DNA of 46,844 bases, taken from Myroides indicus. GTDB lineage: Bacteria > Bacteroidota > Bacteroidia > Flavobacteriales > Flavobacteriaceae. Below, piece by piece: positions 8,784-16,275 of this stretch (position 1 is the first letter of the stretch; each line of letters opens with the position of its first letter). A program made the translations under genes and the position numbers. The notes under the pieces were generated by a model. That model did not search any database. It saw nothing but the letters and a program-made list of their open reading frames with translations, and was not told the origin of the DNA. Location of the stretch: the NCBI RefSeq assembly GCF_004364575.1, contig NZ_SOAG01000006.1, forward strand, positions 60,307 through 107,150, in the 5' to 3' direction.

Positions 8784-9614
8784 TTGCCTGTCTTTTTGCT
8801 AATATCATGCGGAGATAAAGATCATTCCATTAAAATGAAAGGATCGGATACCGAAGTAAATCTGGCTGTAAATCTGGCAGAACAATACACTGAAATAGAT
8901 CCTGATTTTAGTATTGCGATTTCCGGCGGCGGATCTGGATTGGGAATTACCTCATTACTGAATGGTCAGGCAGATATAGCCAATTCTTCCCGCCCTTTAT
9001 CTGATGAAGAAACAAAACAATTCGAACGCAAAAATATTGTCTTACGCACAGTAGTTTTTGCTGAAGATGCCACCGCTTTTGTAGTGCACAAAGACCTGCC
9101 TTTAGACGAAATAGATTTAGCGACCTTAGCACTTATTCTCAAAGGAGATATTGTCAACTGGAATCAGCTAACCTCAGTTGACTTACCTATTAACATATAC
9201 GGGCGCCAAAGTAGTTCAGGAACTCACTCTTTTATCAAAAAGAAACTTAAAATAGAATTTTCTTCGGCAGCCAAAGAAATGACGGGCAATGCCCAGATTT
9301 TAGAGGGAATCAAAACAGACAAATCCGGAATCGGGTATGTGGGTGCCGGATATATTGCACATGAATCCGGCAATCAAACAGTAAAAATACTCAACATCAA
9401 AGAATCTTTTAACTCACCTGCCTATTCTCCTATTGATGCTCATACCATCAACAATAATCTGTATTTCTTTCAAAGACCATTGTATCAGTTTATTCTAGAA
9501 GATTCATGGAAAAAAGTAAAGCCGTTCATCGATTTTGAAAATAGTGAAAGAGGTAAGCAACTAATCATTCAACACGGATATTATATTAAAGATCGTACTT
9601 CAAATGAAATATAA
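8784..9614 (+). CDS. pstS: PstS phosphate-binding lipoprotein; start region frameshifted
   Basis: This is the substrate-binding subunit of the high-affinity phosphate ABC transporter. The mature part carries family motifs: IKMKGSDTEVN at the N-terminus, SGGGSGLGITSLLNGQADIANSSRPL-like segments, and YGRQSSSGTHSFIKKKL, whose serines and glycines hold phosphate. The lipobox LLISC marks an outer-leaflet or periplasmic lipoprotein. The listed start is only a TTG (8784), which gives a signal peptide of nine residues without positive charge and is not credible. An ATG at 8743 begins MKKQIF, a normal signal peptide start, but it is out of frame and stops after seven codons. One extra base in the T7 run at 8756-8762 (or in the A6 run at 8746-8751) would join them into a normal 23-residue signal peptide. 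pstC overlaps the stop by 11 bases. Confidence 0.85.
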   Translation: MPVFLLISCGDKDHSIKMKGSDTEVNLAVNLAEQYTEIDPDFSIAISGGGSGLGITSLLNGQADIANSSRPLSDEETKQFERKNIVLRTVVFAEDATAFVVHKDLPLDEIDLATLALILKGDIVNWNQLTSVDLPINIYGRQSSSGTHSFIKKKLKIEFSSAAKEMTGNAQILEGIKTDKSGIGYVGAGYIAHESGNQTVKILNIKESFNSPAYSPIDAHTINNNLYFFQRPLYQFILEDSWKKVKPFIDFENSERGKQLIIQHGYYIKDRTSNEI

Positions 9615-10494
9615 AATCAGAATATTGCTGGACACTATATTCAAAGACATTTTTAAAGCAACGGGGCTTTTAGTTCTTTTTTTACTGGGAGGAATTTTAG
9701 CTCTGCTAATCTACAATTCTATTTCTTTTTTTATGGATGTAAAACCGTTGGAATTCATTACTGGAATGGAATGGAATCCGACTGGTAAAAGTCCAAAATA
9801 TGGTATGCTCCCCCTTATTCTGAGCACAACGCTGGTAACTTTTGGAGCCATGATCATCGCCATACCATTAGGAGTAGGAACGGCTGCTTTTATTTCAGAA
9901 TATGCTGGTTCCAGATTAAAAAACATTCTTAAACCAGCGATTGAAATGCTCGCTGCCGTTCCTTCTGTGGTAATAGGTTTTTTAGGTATCGTTGTAGTTA
10001 GCCCGGGATTAGCTAATCTGGCAGATTTACCAAATGGTTTAAATGCTTTAAACGGAGCCATTTTACTCGCTGTTATGGCTTTGCCTACTATTATCACGAT
10101 TTCTGAAGATGCCATACACGCAGTGCCTAAAACCTATAAAGAAGCAAGTTACGGCGTTGGAGCCACCAAATGGCAAACCTTGCGCAAAGTAATTATCCCG
10201 GCAGCCGGCCCCGGCATTATATCTGCCATTATGCTGGGCGTAGGACGTGCTATTGGTGAAACAATGACTGTTTTAATGGCTACGGGTAATGCCGCTCTCA
10301 TTCCCAAAGGTTTCTTTGACTCTGTCAAAACAATGACGGCAACAATCGCTATAGAAATGGGCGAAGTACCTTATCAAACTACCCATTATTACGGCTTATA
10401 TGCCTTGGCAACTATGCTTTTTTTTATGACCCTAATAGCCAATTTAGTGGGAGAATACTTTATTAACAGATTTAGAAAATATCATGCAACATAA
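9604..10494 (+). CDS. pstC: Phosphate ABC transporter permease PstC
   Basis: This 296-aa inner-membrane protein is the first permease of the phosphate importer. About six spans are predicted: the first near residues 18-40 (LLVLFLLGGILALLIYNSIS), and the ABC permease EAA loop is seen in YKEASYGVGATKWQTLRKVI followed by IPAAGPGIISAIMLGVGRAI, where it contacts PstB. The MEWNPTGKSPKYGMLPLI segment is typical of PstC, whose N-terminal periplasmic loop reads 'W.P....YG.LP'. The start codon overlaps the pstS stop in an 11-base ATG...TAA unit, indicating translational coupling. Confidence 0.95.
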   Translation: MKYKIRILLDTIFKDIFKATGLLVLFLLGGILALLIYNSISFFMDVKPLEFITGMEWNPTGKSPKYGMLPLILSTTLVTFGAMIIAIPLGVGTAAFISEYAGSRLKNILKPAIEMLAAVPSVVIGFLGIVVVSPGLANLADLPNGLNALNGAILLAVMALPTIITISEDAIHAVPKTYKEASYGVGATKWQTLRKVIIPAAGPGIISAIMLGVGRAIGETMTVLMATGNAALIPKGFFDSVKTMTATIAIEMGEVPYQTTHYYGLYALATMLFFMTLIANLVGEYFINRFRKYHAT

Positions 10495-11341
10495 ACGATT
10501 TAAACTCTCCTCTATCATTGAATGGGGATCATTAACAGGTACAACTCTCATTGTTTGCTTTTTTCTTGTTGTCATTATATTAGAAATTGTATTTAAAGGA
10601 ATCGGGAGCATGTCTTGGGAATTTATTTCTTCTATACCCAAAGAGGGCATGACAAAAGGCGGTATTTTAACCCCCATTATAGGAACCGTTCTCATAACAT
10701 TAATTACTGCTGCTTTTGCAATTCCGTTTGGTATTTGTTGTGCCATTTATTTGAATGAGTATGCAGAAAATAATAAATTAACGCGCATCATTAGAGCAGC
10801 TATACGCAATCTGTCGGGGGTTCCTTCAATTATTTACGGATTATTCGGGTTAGCTTTATTTGTACAGACTTTACAATTAGGAACATCTTTATTAGCTGCA
10901 GGATTAACTCTGGGTTTGTTATCACTACCTTATATCATCACAACCACAGAAGAAGCATTAATGCAAATACCCAATAGCACCCGCGAAGCGGCTTTGGCTG
11001 TAGGAGCAACTAAATTTGAAACGATTAAAGATATTGTTATTCCCTCAGCCGTACCCGGAATATTGACAGGCGTAGTTTTAACTTTGTCCAGAGCAGCAGG
11101 CGAAACAGCTCCTATCCTATTTACCGGAGCTGCTTTTTATATCAGTGATACCAACGGATACATCAATCAAGAGTTTATGGCATTGCCATACCATTTGTAT
11201 ATGCTGTCCACACAGCATCAATCAATTGAAGAGGTGAGACCAATTGCATATGGCACCGCTCTCGTATTAATTTTGGTAGTCTTTTTATTAAATCTAAGTG
11301 CCTTTTATATTCGCTATAAATTCAGAAAAAATGAAAACTAA
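10484..11341 (+). CDS. pstA: Phosphate ABC transporter permease PstA
   Basis: This 285-aa protein is the partner permease of PstC. It has about six predicted spans, a periplasmic FISSIPKEGMTKGGILTPII segment (PstA proteins read '..G.GI.PAI.GT') and the EAA loop in REAALAVGATKFETIKDIVI-PSAVPGILTG. The conserved GETAPILFTGAAF near residue 208 is a PstA hallmark. The gene overlaps pstC by 11 bases and pstB by 11 bases. Confidence 0.95.
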   Translation: MQHKRFKLSSIIEWGSLTGTTLIVCFFLVVIILEIVFKGIGSMSWEFISSIPKEGMTKGGILTPIIGTVLITLITAAFAIPFGICCAIYLNEYAENNKLTRIIRAAIRNLSGVPSIIYGLFGLALFVQTLQLGTSLLAAGLTLGLLSLPYIITTTEEALMQIPNSTREAALAVGATKFETIKDIVIPSAVPGILTGVVLTLSRAAGETAPILFTGAAFYISDTNGYINQEFMALPYHLYMLSTQHQSIEEVRPIAYGTALVLILVVFLLNLSAFYIRYKFRKNEN

Positions 11342-12077
11342 ATTATCTGCTGAAAATTTAAACATCAGTTTTGCCAACAAACAAATTCTAAAAAACGTAA
11401 ACGTTAATTTTCAGGAAAATGAAATAACTGCACTAATCGGACCTTCGGGGTGCGGAAAAAGTACTTTATTGCGAAGCTTAAACCGCATGCATGATTTAAT
11501 TCCCTACGCTGATATTCAAGGATTAGTAAAACTTGAAGACATTAATATTTATGCAAAGAGTATTCCGGTAACAGAAATTAGAAAACGCATCGGAATGGTT
11601 TTTCAAAAAGCTAATCCTTTTCCAAAAAGCATTTATGAAAATATTGCTTATGGACTGCGAATTAACAATTTGCCCCATGACAAAACAGTCATTGAAAAAG
11701 CATTGACAGAAGCTTTTTTATGGGACGAAGTAAAAGATGATTTAAAAATGCCTGCCCATCGTTTGTCAGGAGGTCAACAGCAAAGATTGTGTATCGCTCG
11801 CGCCGTTGCCTTAAGACCAGAAGTTATTTTAATGGACGAACCCTGTTCTGCCTTAGACCCCGTGAGTACTTTAAAAATCGAAGAGTTAATTCTTCACCTG
11901 AAGCAAAAATACACTATTGTTATTGTAACGCATAATATGCAACAGGCACAACGAATAGCTGATAAAACATTTTTCATGTATTTAGGAGAAGTAAAAGAAA
12001 GCGGCAATACAAAAGACATTTTCGAAAACCCTAAACACGAAATGACAAAAAACTATATCAGCGGCATATTTGGGTGA
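11331..12077 (+). CDS. pstB: Phosphate ABC transporter ATP-binding protein PstB
   Basis: The 248-aa ATPase drives phosphate import. Walker A is GPSGCGKST near residue 38, the Q-loop lies in IGMVFQKANPFPKSIYENIA (the 'NPFP' after the Q-loop is specific to PstB), the ABC signature is LSGGQQQRL, Walker B is VILMDEPCSALDP, and the H-loop is VIVTHN. The start at 11331 is chosen over an in-frame GTG at 11298 because it gives the family length and forms an ATGAAAACTAA overlap with the pstA stop, the same kind of 11-base overlap as at the two preceding junctions. phoU, which often ends pst operons, is not here; a terminator-like hairpin follows about 100 bases later. Confidence 0.95.
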   Translation: MKTKLSAENLNISFANKQILKNVNVNFQENEITALIGPSGCGKSTLLRSLNRMHDLIPYADIQGLVKLEDINIYAKSIPVTEIRKRIGMVFQKANPFPKSIYENIAYGLRINNLPHDKTVIEKALTEAFLWDEVKDDLKMPAHRLSGGQQQRLCIARAVALRPEVILMDEPCSALDPVSTLKIEELILHLKQKYTIVIVTHNMQQAQRIADKTFFMYLGEVKESGNTKDIFENPKHEMTKNYISGIFG

Positions 12078-12177
12078 TTTTTGTCTTTTACTTTTCAAAT
12101 CTACCGAAACATATACATAAAACTCAAAATATATTAAGGGTACAAATACCTGTTAATCCGACTAAATAAATATAAAA

Positions 12178-12220
12178 AGTACTGAAAAAAGCTCTTTTAA
12201 TGAAAGCATTTTTCAGTACT
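12178..12220. terminator. Hairpin terminator between pstB and the AhpD-like gene
   Basis: Arms AGTACTGAAAAA (12178-12189) and TTTTTCAGTACT (12209-12220) are perfect 12-bp inverted repeats, with GCT/AGC pairing further inside. On the minus strand the stem is followed by TTTTTATA, so it fits the end of the minus-strand gene and probably also serves pstB. Confidence 0.7.
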
Positions 12221-12280
12221 AAAACAACAGCCAGCTACTTTTTTCTATTGTATTTTCTGTTATACAAAATTTTTCGTTGG

Positions 12281-12661
12281 CTAAAAGTGACCACTTATCG
12301 CAATCCGATTCCAGGCATTAATTACAATTACGGCCATCACGATCTGTGCTATTTGATTTTCGGTAAAAAATTTAAGAGCCTGTTCGTAAGTTTCATCGGT
12401 CAATCCATTTTTATGAATCAATGTAACTTCTTCCGTAATGGCAAGTAATATTTTTTCTTCTCCTGTAAAAACAGTATCCGTTTCCCGCCATACCATCAAC
12501 AAAAAAATTCGCTGATTTGTTTCTTCGTTTTTCAAAGCATCTTTCGTATGTATATCAATACAATAAGCACATCCATTGATTTGTGATGAACGGATTTTAA
12601 TAAACTCTTTCAGTGCTTTTGAAATAGAAGTCTGAGAAAGATAAGCTTCAAGTCCCAGCAT
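12281..12661 (-). CDS. AhpD-like / carboxymuconolactone decarboxylase family protein, N-terminus disrupted
   Basis: The 126-aa frame carries the AhpD-like core: SQINGCAYCIDIHTKDAL contains the redox CxxC and the downstream His, followed by the family segments MVWRETDTVFTGEEKILLAI and INAWNRIAIS. Members of this group act as small peroxidase-like or alkylhydroperoxidase-related proteins. The family N-terminus 'M..RI.I..V.P.AY..ML.LE.YL' is present but split: an ATG at 12698 gives MQNRININSV and then a stop, while the remaining PYNPMLGLEAYL is read in the frame used here. A small deletion with frameshift in about 12662-12685 explains this. Translation from the ATG at 12661 would still make the CxxC core. 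The Crp/Fnr pseudogene lies just upstream in the same direction. Confidence 0.7.
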   Translation of the reverse strand: MLGLEAYLSQTSISKALKEFIKIRSSQINGCAYCIDIHTKDALKNEETNQRIFLLMVWRETDTVFTGEEKILLAITEEVTLIHKNGLTDETYEQALKFFTENQIAQIVMAVIVINAWNRIAISGHF

Positions 12662-12763
12662 TGGGTTATACGGAGTTAATGTTGATTCGATTTTGCATTT
12701 TTCTATATTTTAAAATGATAATGCAAAAATCAAGAACAACAGTTTAAAAAATATTAAACTGGT

Positions 12764-13249
12764 TTAAGAAAAATATTTTTTCTTTATTTCACTCAAATAT
12801 TCGGGAGTAAATACCAAAAAAGAAGCAATAAGATATTGAGACACACGCTGCACAAATGCCGGATAAGTATTAGCTAAAATAAAATTCTTCCTTAGATAAT
12901 GAAAAAAGATACTTTATCCGCATTTGAGAGGCCGCATACGCTCGCTGATAAACAAACCGAAAATAGCGTTCCATCACTGGAAACTTATTCACAAGTTTTT
13001 CCTGATTATCTGTCAACCACCAATTTTCTATTTCAAACTCTGTTGTTTGCTCAGTACCCTTTTCATTGATAAAAAATTTCCGAAGCAAACCATTCAGTAC
13101 AAAATAATGGTATTTACAAACCTGACCTCTTCCATCAGATTTTCCCTTTTAGCAATAAGTTTTTCACTAAAATTATTTAGTACCTCATCATACTCTGAGT
13201 CTTCAATACGGATAAATTTTTCTAAATGATGTTTAAATAGCTGAGACAT
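12764..13249 (-). pseudogene. Crp/Fnr-family transcriptional regulator, frameshifted and internally deleted
   Basis: Read across three frames, this stretch encodes a typical flavobacterial Crp/Fnr regulator. Frame 1 from the ATG at 13249 gives about 41 residues (MSQLFKHHLEKFIRIEDSEY...ENLMEE). A one-base shift near 13126 moves to a second frame encoding GQVCKYHYFVLNGLLRKFFI, NEKGTEQTTEFEIENWWLTD and, joined directly, QEKLVNKFPVMERYFRFVYQ and RAYAASQMRIKYLF. Intact relatives have about 25 to 30 more residues between WWLTD and the PxxERYF helix, so an in-frame deletion is inferred. A second shift near 12870 leads to NTYPAFVQRVSQYLIASFLV and FTPEYLSEIKKKYFS, the helix-turn-helix end, with a stop at 12764. 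Total length is 162 codons against about 190 in the family. No functional protein is expected. Confidence 0.85.
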
Positions 13250-13255
13250 ACAGAA

Positions 13256-13624
13256 TTATTTTTTGCAACAATCGTCCAATTGTTCATAAGCAACCGGATC
13301 TGCTTTTACATCGTCAGCATCAAATCCTAATTTAGAGATATAGATTCTTATGGTATTTAAATCTGTTTTTTGTCCATTATAAAATACTGTAATTGTATTT
13401 TCTTCCTGATTAACTTCAAACTGTCTCATTCCCTTTATCTTATACAGTTCTTTGTTGAATTTTTTCCCACAAGACTCACATTCAAGACAATGTTCGCAAT
13501 ATAGAGCAGTTTTAATTACGGCTTTTTCATTCTTTTTGCCATTTTGAGCCGACAATGTAATCGACATCAAACAAGCAAATACGAACAGAATAGATCTTAG
13601 AGGAGAATAGAATATGTAATTCAT
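13256..13624 (-). CDS. Secreted heavy-metal-associated (HMA-like) cysteine-rich protein
   Basis: The 122-aa protein has an N-terminal signal (residues 1-26, ending LSITLSAQ-like: MSITLSAQNGK) and an HMA-type fold whose metal loop is unusually rich in cysteine: C43, C46, C49 and C52 in CEHCLECESCGKKF, plus a CC pair near residues 119-120 in DDCCKK. The IKGMRQFEVNQEENTITVFY segment matches the beta-alpha-beta pattern of HMA domains ('.GV..v.vd...v.V.y'). It probably binds a thiophilic metal in the periplasm. A full TTTG-N19-TACTTTTG promoter lies ahead of it, and the Crp/Fnr pseudogene starts only 6 bases after its stop, so the two were probably one transcript. Confidence 0.75.
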   Translation of the reverse strand: MNYIFYSPLRSILFVFACLMSITLSAQNGKKNEKAVIKTALYCEHCLECESCGKKFNKELYKIKGMRQFEVNQEENTITVFYNGQKTDLNTIRIYISKLGFDADDVKADPVAYEQLDDCCKK

Positions 13625-13655
13625 AATATAGTTGTTTTAATAGTATTGCAATAAA

Positions 13656-13686
13656 CAAAAGTATTTTAATAAATCTAAAAAACAAA
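13656..13686 (-). promoter_or_regulatory. Bacteroidota-type promoter of the HMA-like gene
   Basis: On the minus strand TTTG (13686-13683) is followed after exactly 19 bases by TACTTTTG (13663-13656), a full match to TTTG-N19-TAnnTTTG. The start codon is at 13624, giving a leader of about 25 bases. Confidence 0.7.
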
Positions 13687-13813
13687 TATCTTGTAAACTA
13701 TTTATCTGGTAATCATCGTCATCCGAATATATATTTACAAAAAGATAGTATATAAAGTTCATATTAAAACTTTTTTTTGTATTTTTCTATTTCTTAATTT
13801 AGTATACAGCAAT

Positions 13814-14881
13814 ATGATTACTGTCCTAATAGTTGTTTCTTCTTTGTTGATTATCTTAAGCGCCTTGCCGTTTATACAAAACCAACATTGGGTTTTCAGA
13901 GTGGCAGAATTCATCAAACTACAGCTTCTGATTCTGCAAATCATTGTTTTTACAGTAACACTTTTTTATGTAAGAAAACATCAGTGGCTGTGGTATCTGC
14001 AAATAACTCAACTGGGGTTGATTGGTTATCATATCTACCTACTTATGCGCTATACCAAATTTTGGAAAACGACAAAATATCCTACTACAAACAATGTTTC
14101 AGACAAAATAAAGATTATTTCGTGTAATATTTATCAATTTAATAAGGAGTACCATCGTTTTATACAACTTATTCGTCAGGAGCAACCCGATATTTTTCTA
14201 ACCATGGAAAGTAATAAGAATTGGGAGCAAGCAATGCGTGTATTAGAAAAGGACTACCCAAATTATGAAAAAGTAACGCTTGAAAACACATATGGAATGC
14301 ACTTTTACACCAAATTAAAAGTAAACCGCATTCAAACGCATTATTTTGTAGCAGAAGACTTGCCCAGTATAGAGGCTGAATTAAAAACAAGAGATGGACA
14401 CAAATTTATATTTTTTGGTGTCCATCCTCCACCGCCAAGCCCTACGGAAGAAGATAACTCCAAAGAGCGGGATGGCGACTTGCTCAGTGTGGCTAAAAAA
14501 GTAAGAGACTATCGTCTGCCGGTAGTGGTTACAGGCGATTTTAACAATGTGGCATGGGCTAAATCATCTGTTCTTTTCAAAAAAACAAGTCGATTGATTG
14601 ATGCTCGCATAGGAAGAGGAATCCTGTCCACTTTTCACGCTGATTATTGGTTTTTCAGAGTCCCCTTGGATTTGTTATTTCACAGTCCGGAAGTATTCAT
14701 TGACAAGCTCTTTATTTATCCTTCGATAGGCTCTGATCATTTCCCTATTGGCTGTACTTTCCACATCGATATGAAGTCTGATCAACAAGAGGAGGAAGTA
14801 AAGCATTTAGAAAAAGGTGAAATGAAAGAAGTTGACGAAATGATAGCTGATGGGAAAGAAGAAGAAAGCGATAACAGGTAA
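13814..14881 (+). CDS. Membrane-anchored endonuclease/exonuclease/phosphatase-fold protein
   Basis: This 355-aa protein has about three predicted membrane spans in residues 1-80 (MITVLIVVSSLLIILSALPF first) and an EEP-superfamily catalytic domain from residue 98 to about 320. Visible catalytic motifs are SCNIYQFN (the metal-binding Asn), DIFLTMESN (the Glu), FGVHPPPPSP (His), VVTGDFNNVAWA (Asp/Asn) and SDHFPIGCTF (the terminal Asp-His pair). The enzyme therefore cleaves phosphodiester or phosphomonoester bonds, with the domain outside the cytoplasm if the spans are oriented as in related proteins. The last 35 residues are a Lys/Glu-rich tail (DQQEEEVKHLEKGEMKEVDE and on). The substrate is unknown. 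It stands alone, convergent with the next gene. Confidence 0.85.
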   Translation: MITVLIVVSSLLIILSALPFIQNQHWVFRVAEFIKLQLLILQIIVFTVTLFYVRKHQWLWYLQITQLGLIGYHIYLLMRYTKFWKTTKYPTTNNVSDKIKIISCNIYQFNKEYHRFIQLIRQEQPDIFLTMESNKNWEQAMRVLEKDYPNYEKVTLENTYGMHFYTKLKVNRIQTHYFVAEDLPSIEAELKTRDGHKFIFFGVHPPPPSPTEEDNSKERDGDLLSVAKKVRDYRLPVVVTGDFNNVAWAKSSVLFKKTSRLIDARIGRGILSTFHADYWFFRVPLDLLFHSPEVFIDKLFIYPSIGSDHFPIGCTFHIDMKSDQQEEEVKHLEKGEMKEVDEMIADGKEEESDNR

Positions 14882-14922
14882 AATTTATACTGCATCATAA
14901 CTGCAACCTGTAATTCTGTATT

Positions 14923-16128
14923 CTATCTTCCAAATCGAAACCATTCACTCAGCGGGTGTATTTCTCCATTCATCCAATCAGACACCATTTTCATGCCTGC
15001 AACCGAAAAAGTTATACCATTACCTCCAAATCCTAAAACAAAATAACTATTTTTAAAACCTTTGTGTTCGCCAATATATGGCAATCCGTCTTTTGTTTCT
15101 CCAAATGTTCCTGCCCAGGCAAAATCTGAATAAAAAGGGATATTGGGCAAATGTTTTTCAAAGGATTTAAGCAACCTCTTTTCTTTTTTACCAATTAGTC
15201 GATCTCTTTTTTGAGGATTTCGAAATTCTTCGTCTTCACCGCCAATTAAAAAGCGTCCGTCGTCTGTAGTTCGCAAATAAATATAGGGGTCAGAAGTATT
15301 CCATATCAACAAATCATCATATAGTTTACTTAATTTTGATTCAACTTCGGATACCATAGCGTAGGTGCTGATTAAATTGACAAATTTTTCTTTAATCATC
15401 AAAGCACTTTCATACCCTACGCAATACACTATTTTTCGGGCTTTTAAAACAGCTCCTGTTTGCAGATCAATCTCATTAAATGGATTTCCGTGGCGTACTT
15501 TTACCAATTTGCTTTTATCAAAAACCCGCAACCCTCTTTTAATATTATAGTTCAAAATCTCATGAACAAGAGCAAAAGCATCTATACTCGCACCTTGATC
15601 AGACAATATACCTCCGTAAGTTTTATCCAATTGATATTGCTTTGAAATTTCATCAGCTTCCATCCATTCTACTTCAAATCCAGCTTTTTGCCGGGCATGC
15701 AACTCTTTCTTCAGATTTTTCACATCTTTTTTAAGGGCAGCAAAATAGAGTGATTTTTTCTTTTTAAATCCTGCTTCTGATTTAATTTTTTGGCATATTT
15801 CCTGTAATTCATCAATTGCTTCGGAACACGCTTTATAACTGGATATCGCTCCATCCTCGCCTATCATGTCTATTAACTTATAAAGCGGTGTATCTATTTC
15901 ATATTGGAGCATAGAAGTAGTGGCCGAAGAACTCCCGTTAGCAATTTCTCTTTTGTCAATTAAGACAGTTTTATAACCATCTTCCATACATTGATGGGCA
16001 ATCAAACTACCCGTAATGCCTCCTCCTACAACGAGAACGTCACAACTCAAATCTTCACGCAACGACGGATAACTTTGGATAATTCCATTTTTGACCAGCC
16101 AAAAAGGTTCGTTTGATTTTAAATCCAT
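14923..16128 (-). CDS. FAD-dependent oxidoreductase, DAO (glycine/D-amino-acid oxidase) family
   Basis: The 401-aa flavoenzyme has the dinucleotide-binding motif VVGGGITGS at residues 33-41 and the DAO-family pattern TSMLQYEIDTPLYKLIDMIG, a central KTYGGILSDQGASIDAFALV block, and the C-terminal WAGTFGETKDGLPYIGEHKG and LGFGGNGITFSVAG, where FAD is contacted again. Such enzymes oxidise amines or amino acids; the physiological substrate is not evident. The frame extends back to a TTG at 16161, but the ATG at 16128 matches family N-termini. A strong intrinsic terminator sits only 37 bases upstream. Confidence 0.85.
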   Translation of the reverse strand: MDLKSNEPFWLVKNGIIQSYPSLREDLSCDVLVVGGGITGSLIAHQCMEDGYKTVLIDKREIANGSSSATTSMLQYEIDTPLYKLIDMIGEDGAISSYKACSEAIDELQEICQKIKSEAGFKKKKSLYFAALKKDVKNLKKELHARQKAGFEVEWMEADEISKQYQLDKTYGGILSDQGASIDAFALVHEILNYNIKRGLRVFDKSKLVKVRHGNPFNEIDLQTGAVLKARKIVYCVGYESALMIKEKFVNLISTYAMVSEVESKLSKLYDDLLIWNTSDPYIYLRTTDDGRFLIGGEDEEFRNPQKRDRLIGKKEKRLLKSFEKHLPNIPFYSDFAWAGTFGETKDGLPYIGEHKGFKNSYFVLGFGGNGITFSVAGMKMVSDWMNGEIHPLSEWFRFGR

Positions 16129-16164
16129 AAAACTGTATTTTAAAGACAATACAATGTACAAAAA

Positions 16165-16190
16165 ATCAGCATATAGTTAAATATGCTGAT
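16165..16190 (-). terminator. Intrinsic terminator just upstream of the DAO-family gene
   Basis: On the minus strand, a perfect 10-bp stem (ATCAGCATAT / ATATGCTGAT, 6-base loop) is followed by TTTTTG. It ends about 37 bases before the ATG at 16128 and about 85 bases after the dsbA-like stop. It either ends the upstream transcript or acts as an attenuator for the oxidoreductase. Confidence 0.65.
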
Positions 16191-16220
16191 CTCAAATATT
16201 GTTAAAAAGAAAATCCAGAA

Positions 16221-16247
16221 GAAAGGTAAACTACTATAAAACCTTTC
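16221..16247 (-). terminator. Weaker terminator-like hairpin after the dsbA-like gene
   Basis: GAAAGGT and ACCTTTC arms of 7 bp enclose a 13-base loop, followed on the minus strand by a pyrimidine-rich stretch. It lies 29 bases after the dsbA-like stop codon. Confidence 0.45.
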
Positions 16248-16275
16248 CGCCACCTTTATTTTCATTTGATTGGAC

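Noticed and set aside
11298..11330. Upstream GTG start for pstB
   Set aside because: It lies inside pstA; the ATG at 11331 gives the family length and the same 11-base overlap as the other junctions.
12200..12448. Plus-strand frame of 82 codons after pstB
   Set aside because: It runs antisense over the AhpD-like gene and starts inside the terminator hairpin; composition is not coding-like.
14169..14390. Minus-strand frame within the EEP-fold gene
   Set aside because: Antisense shadow of a gene with clear catalytic motifs.
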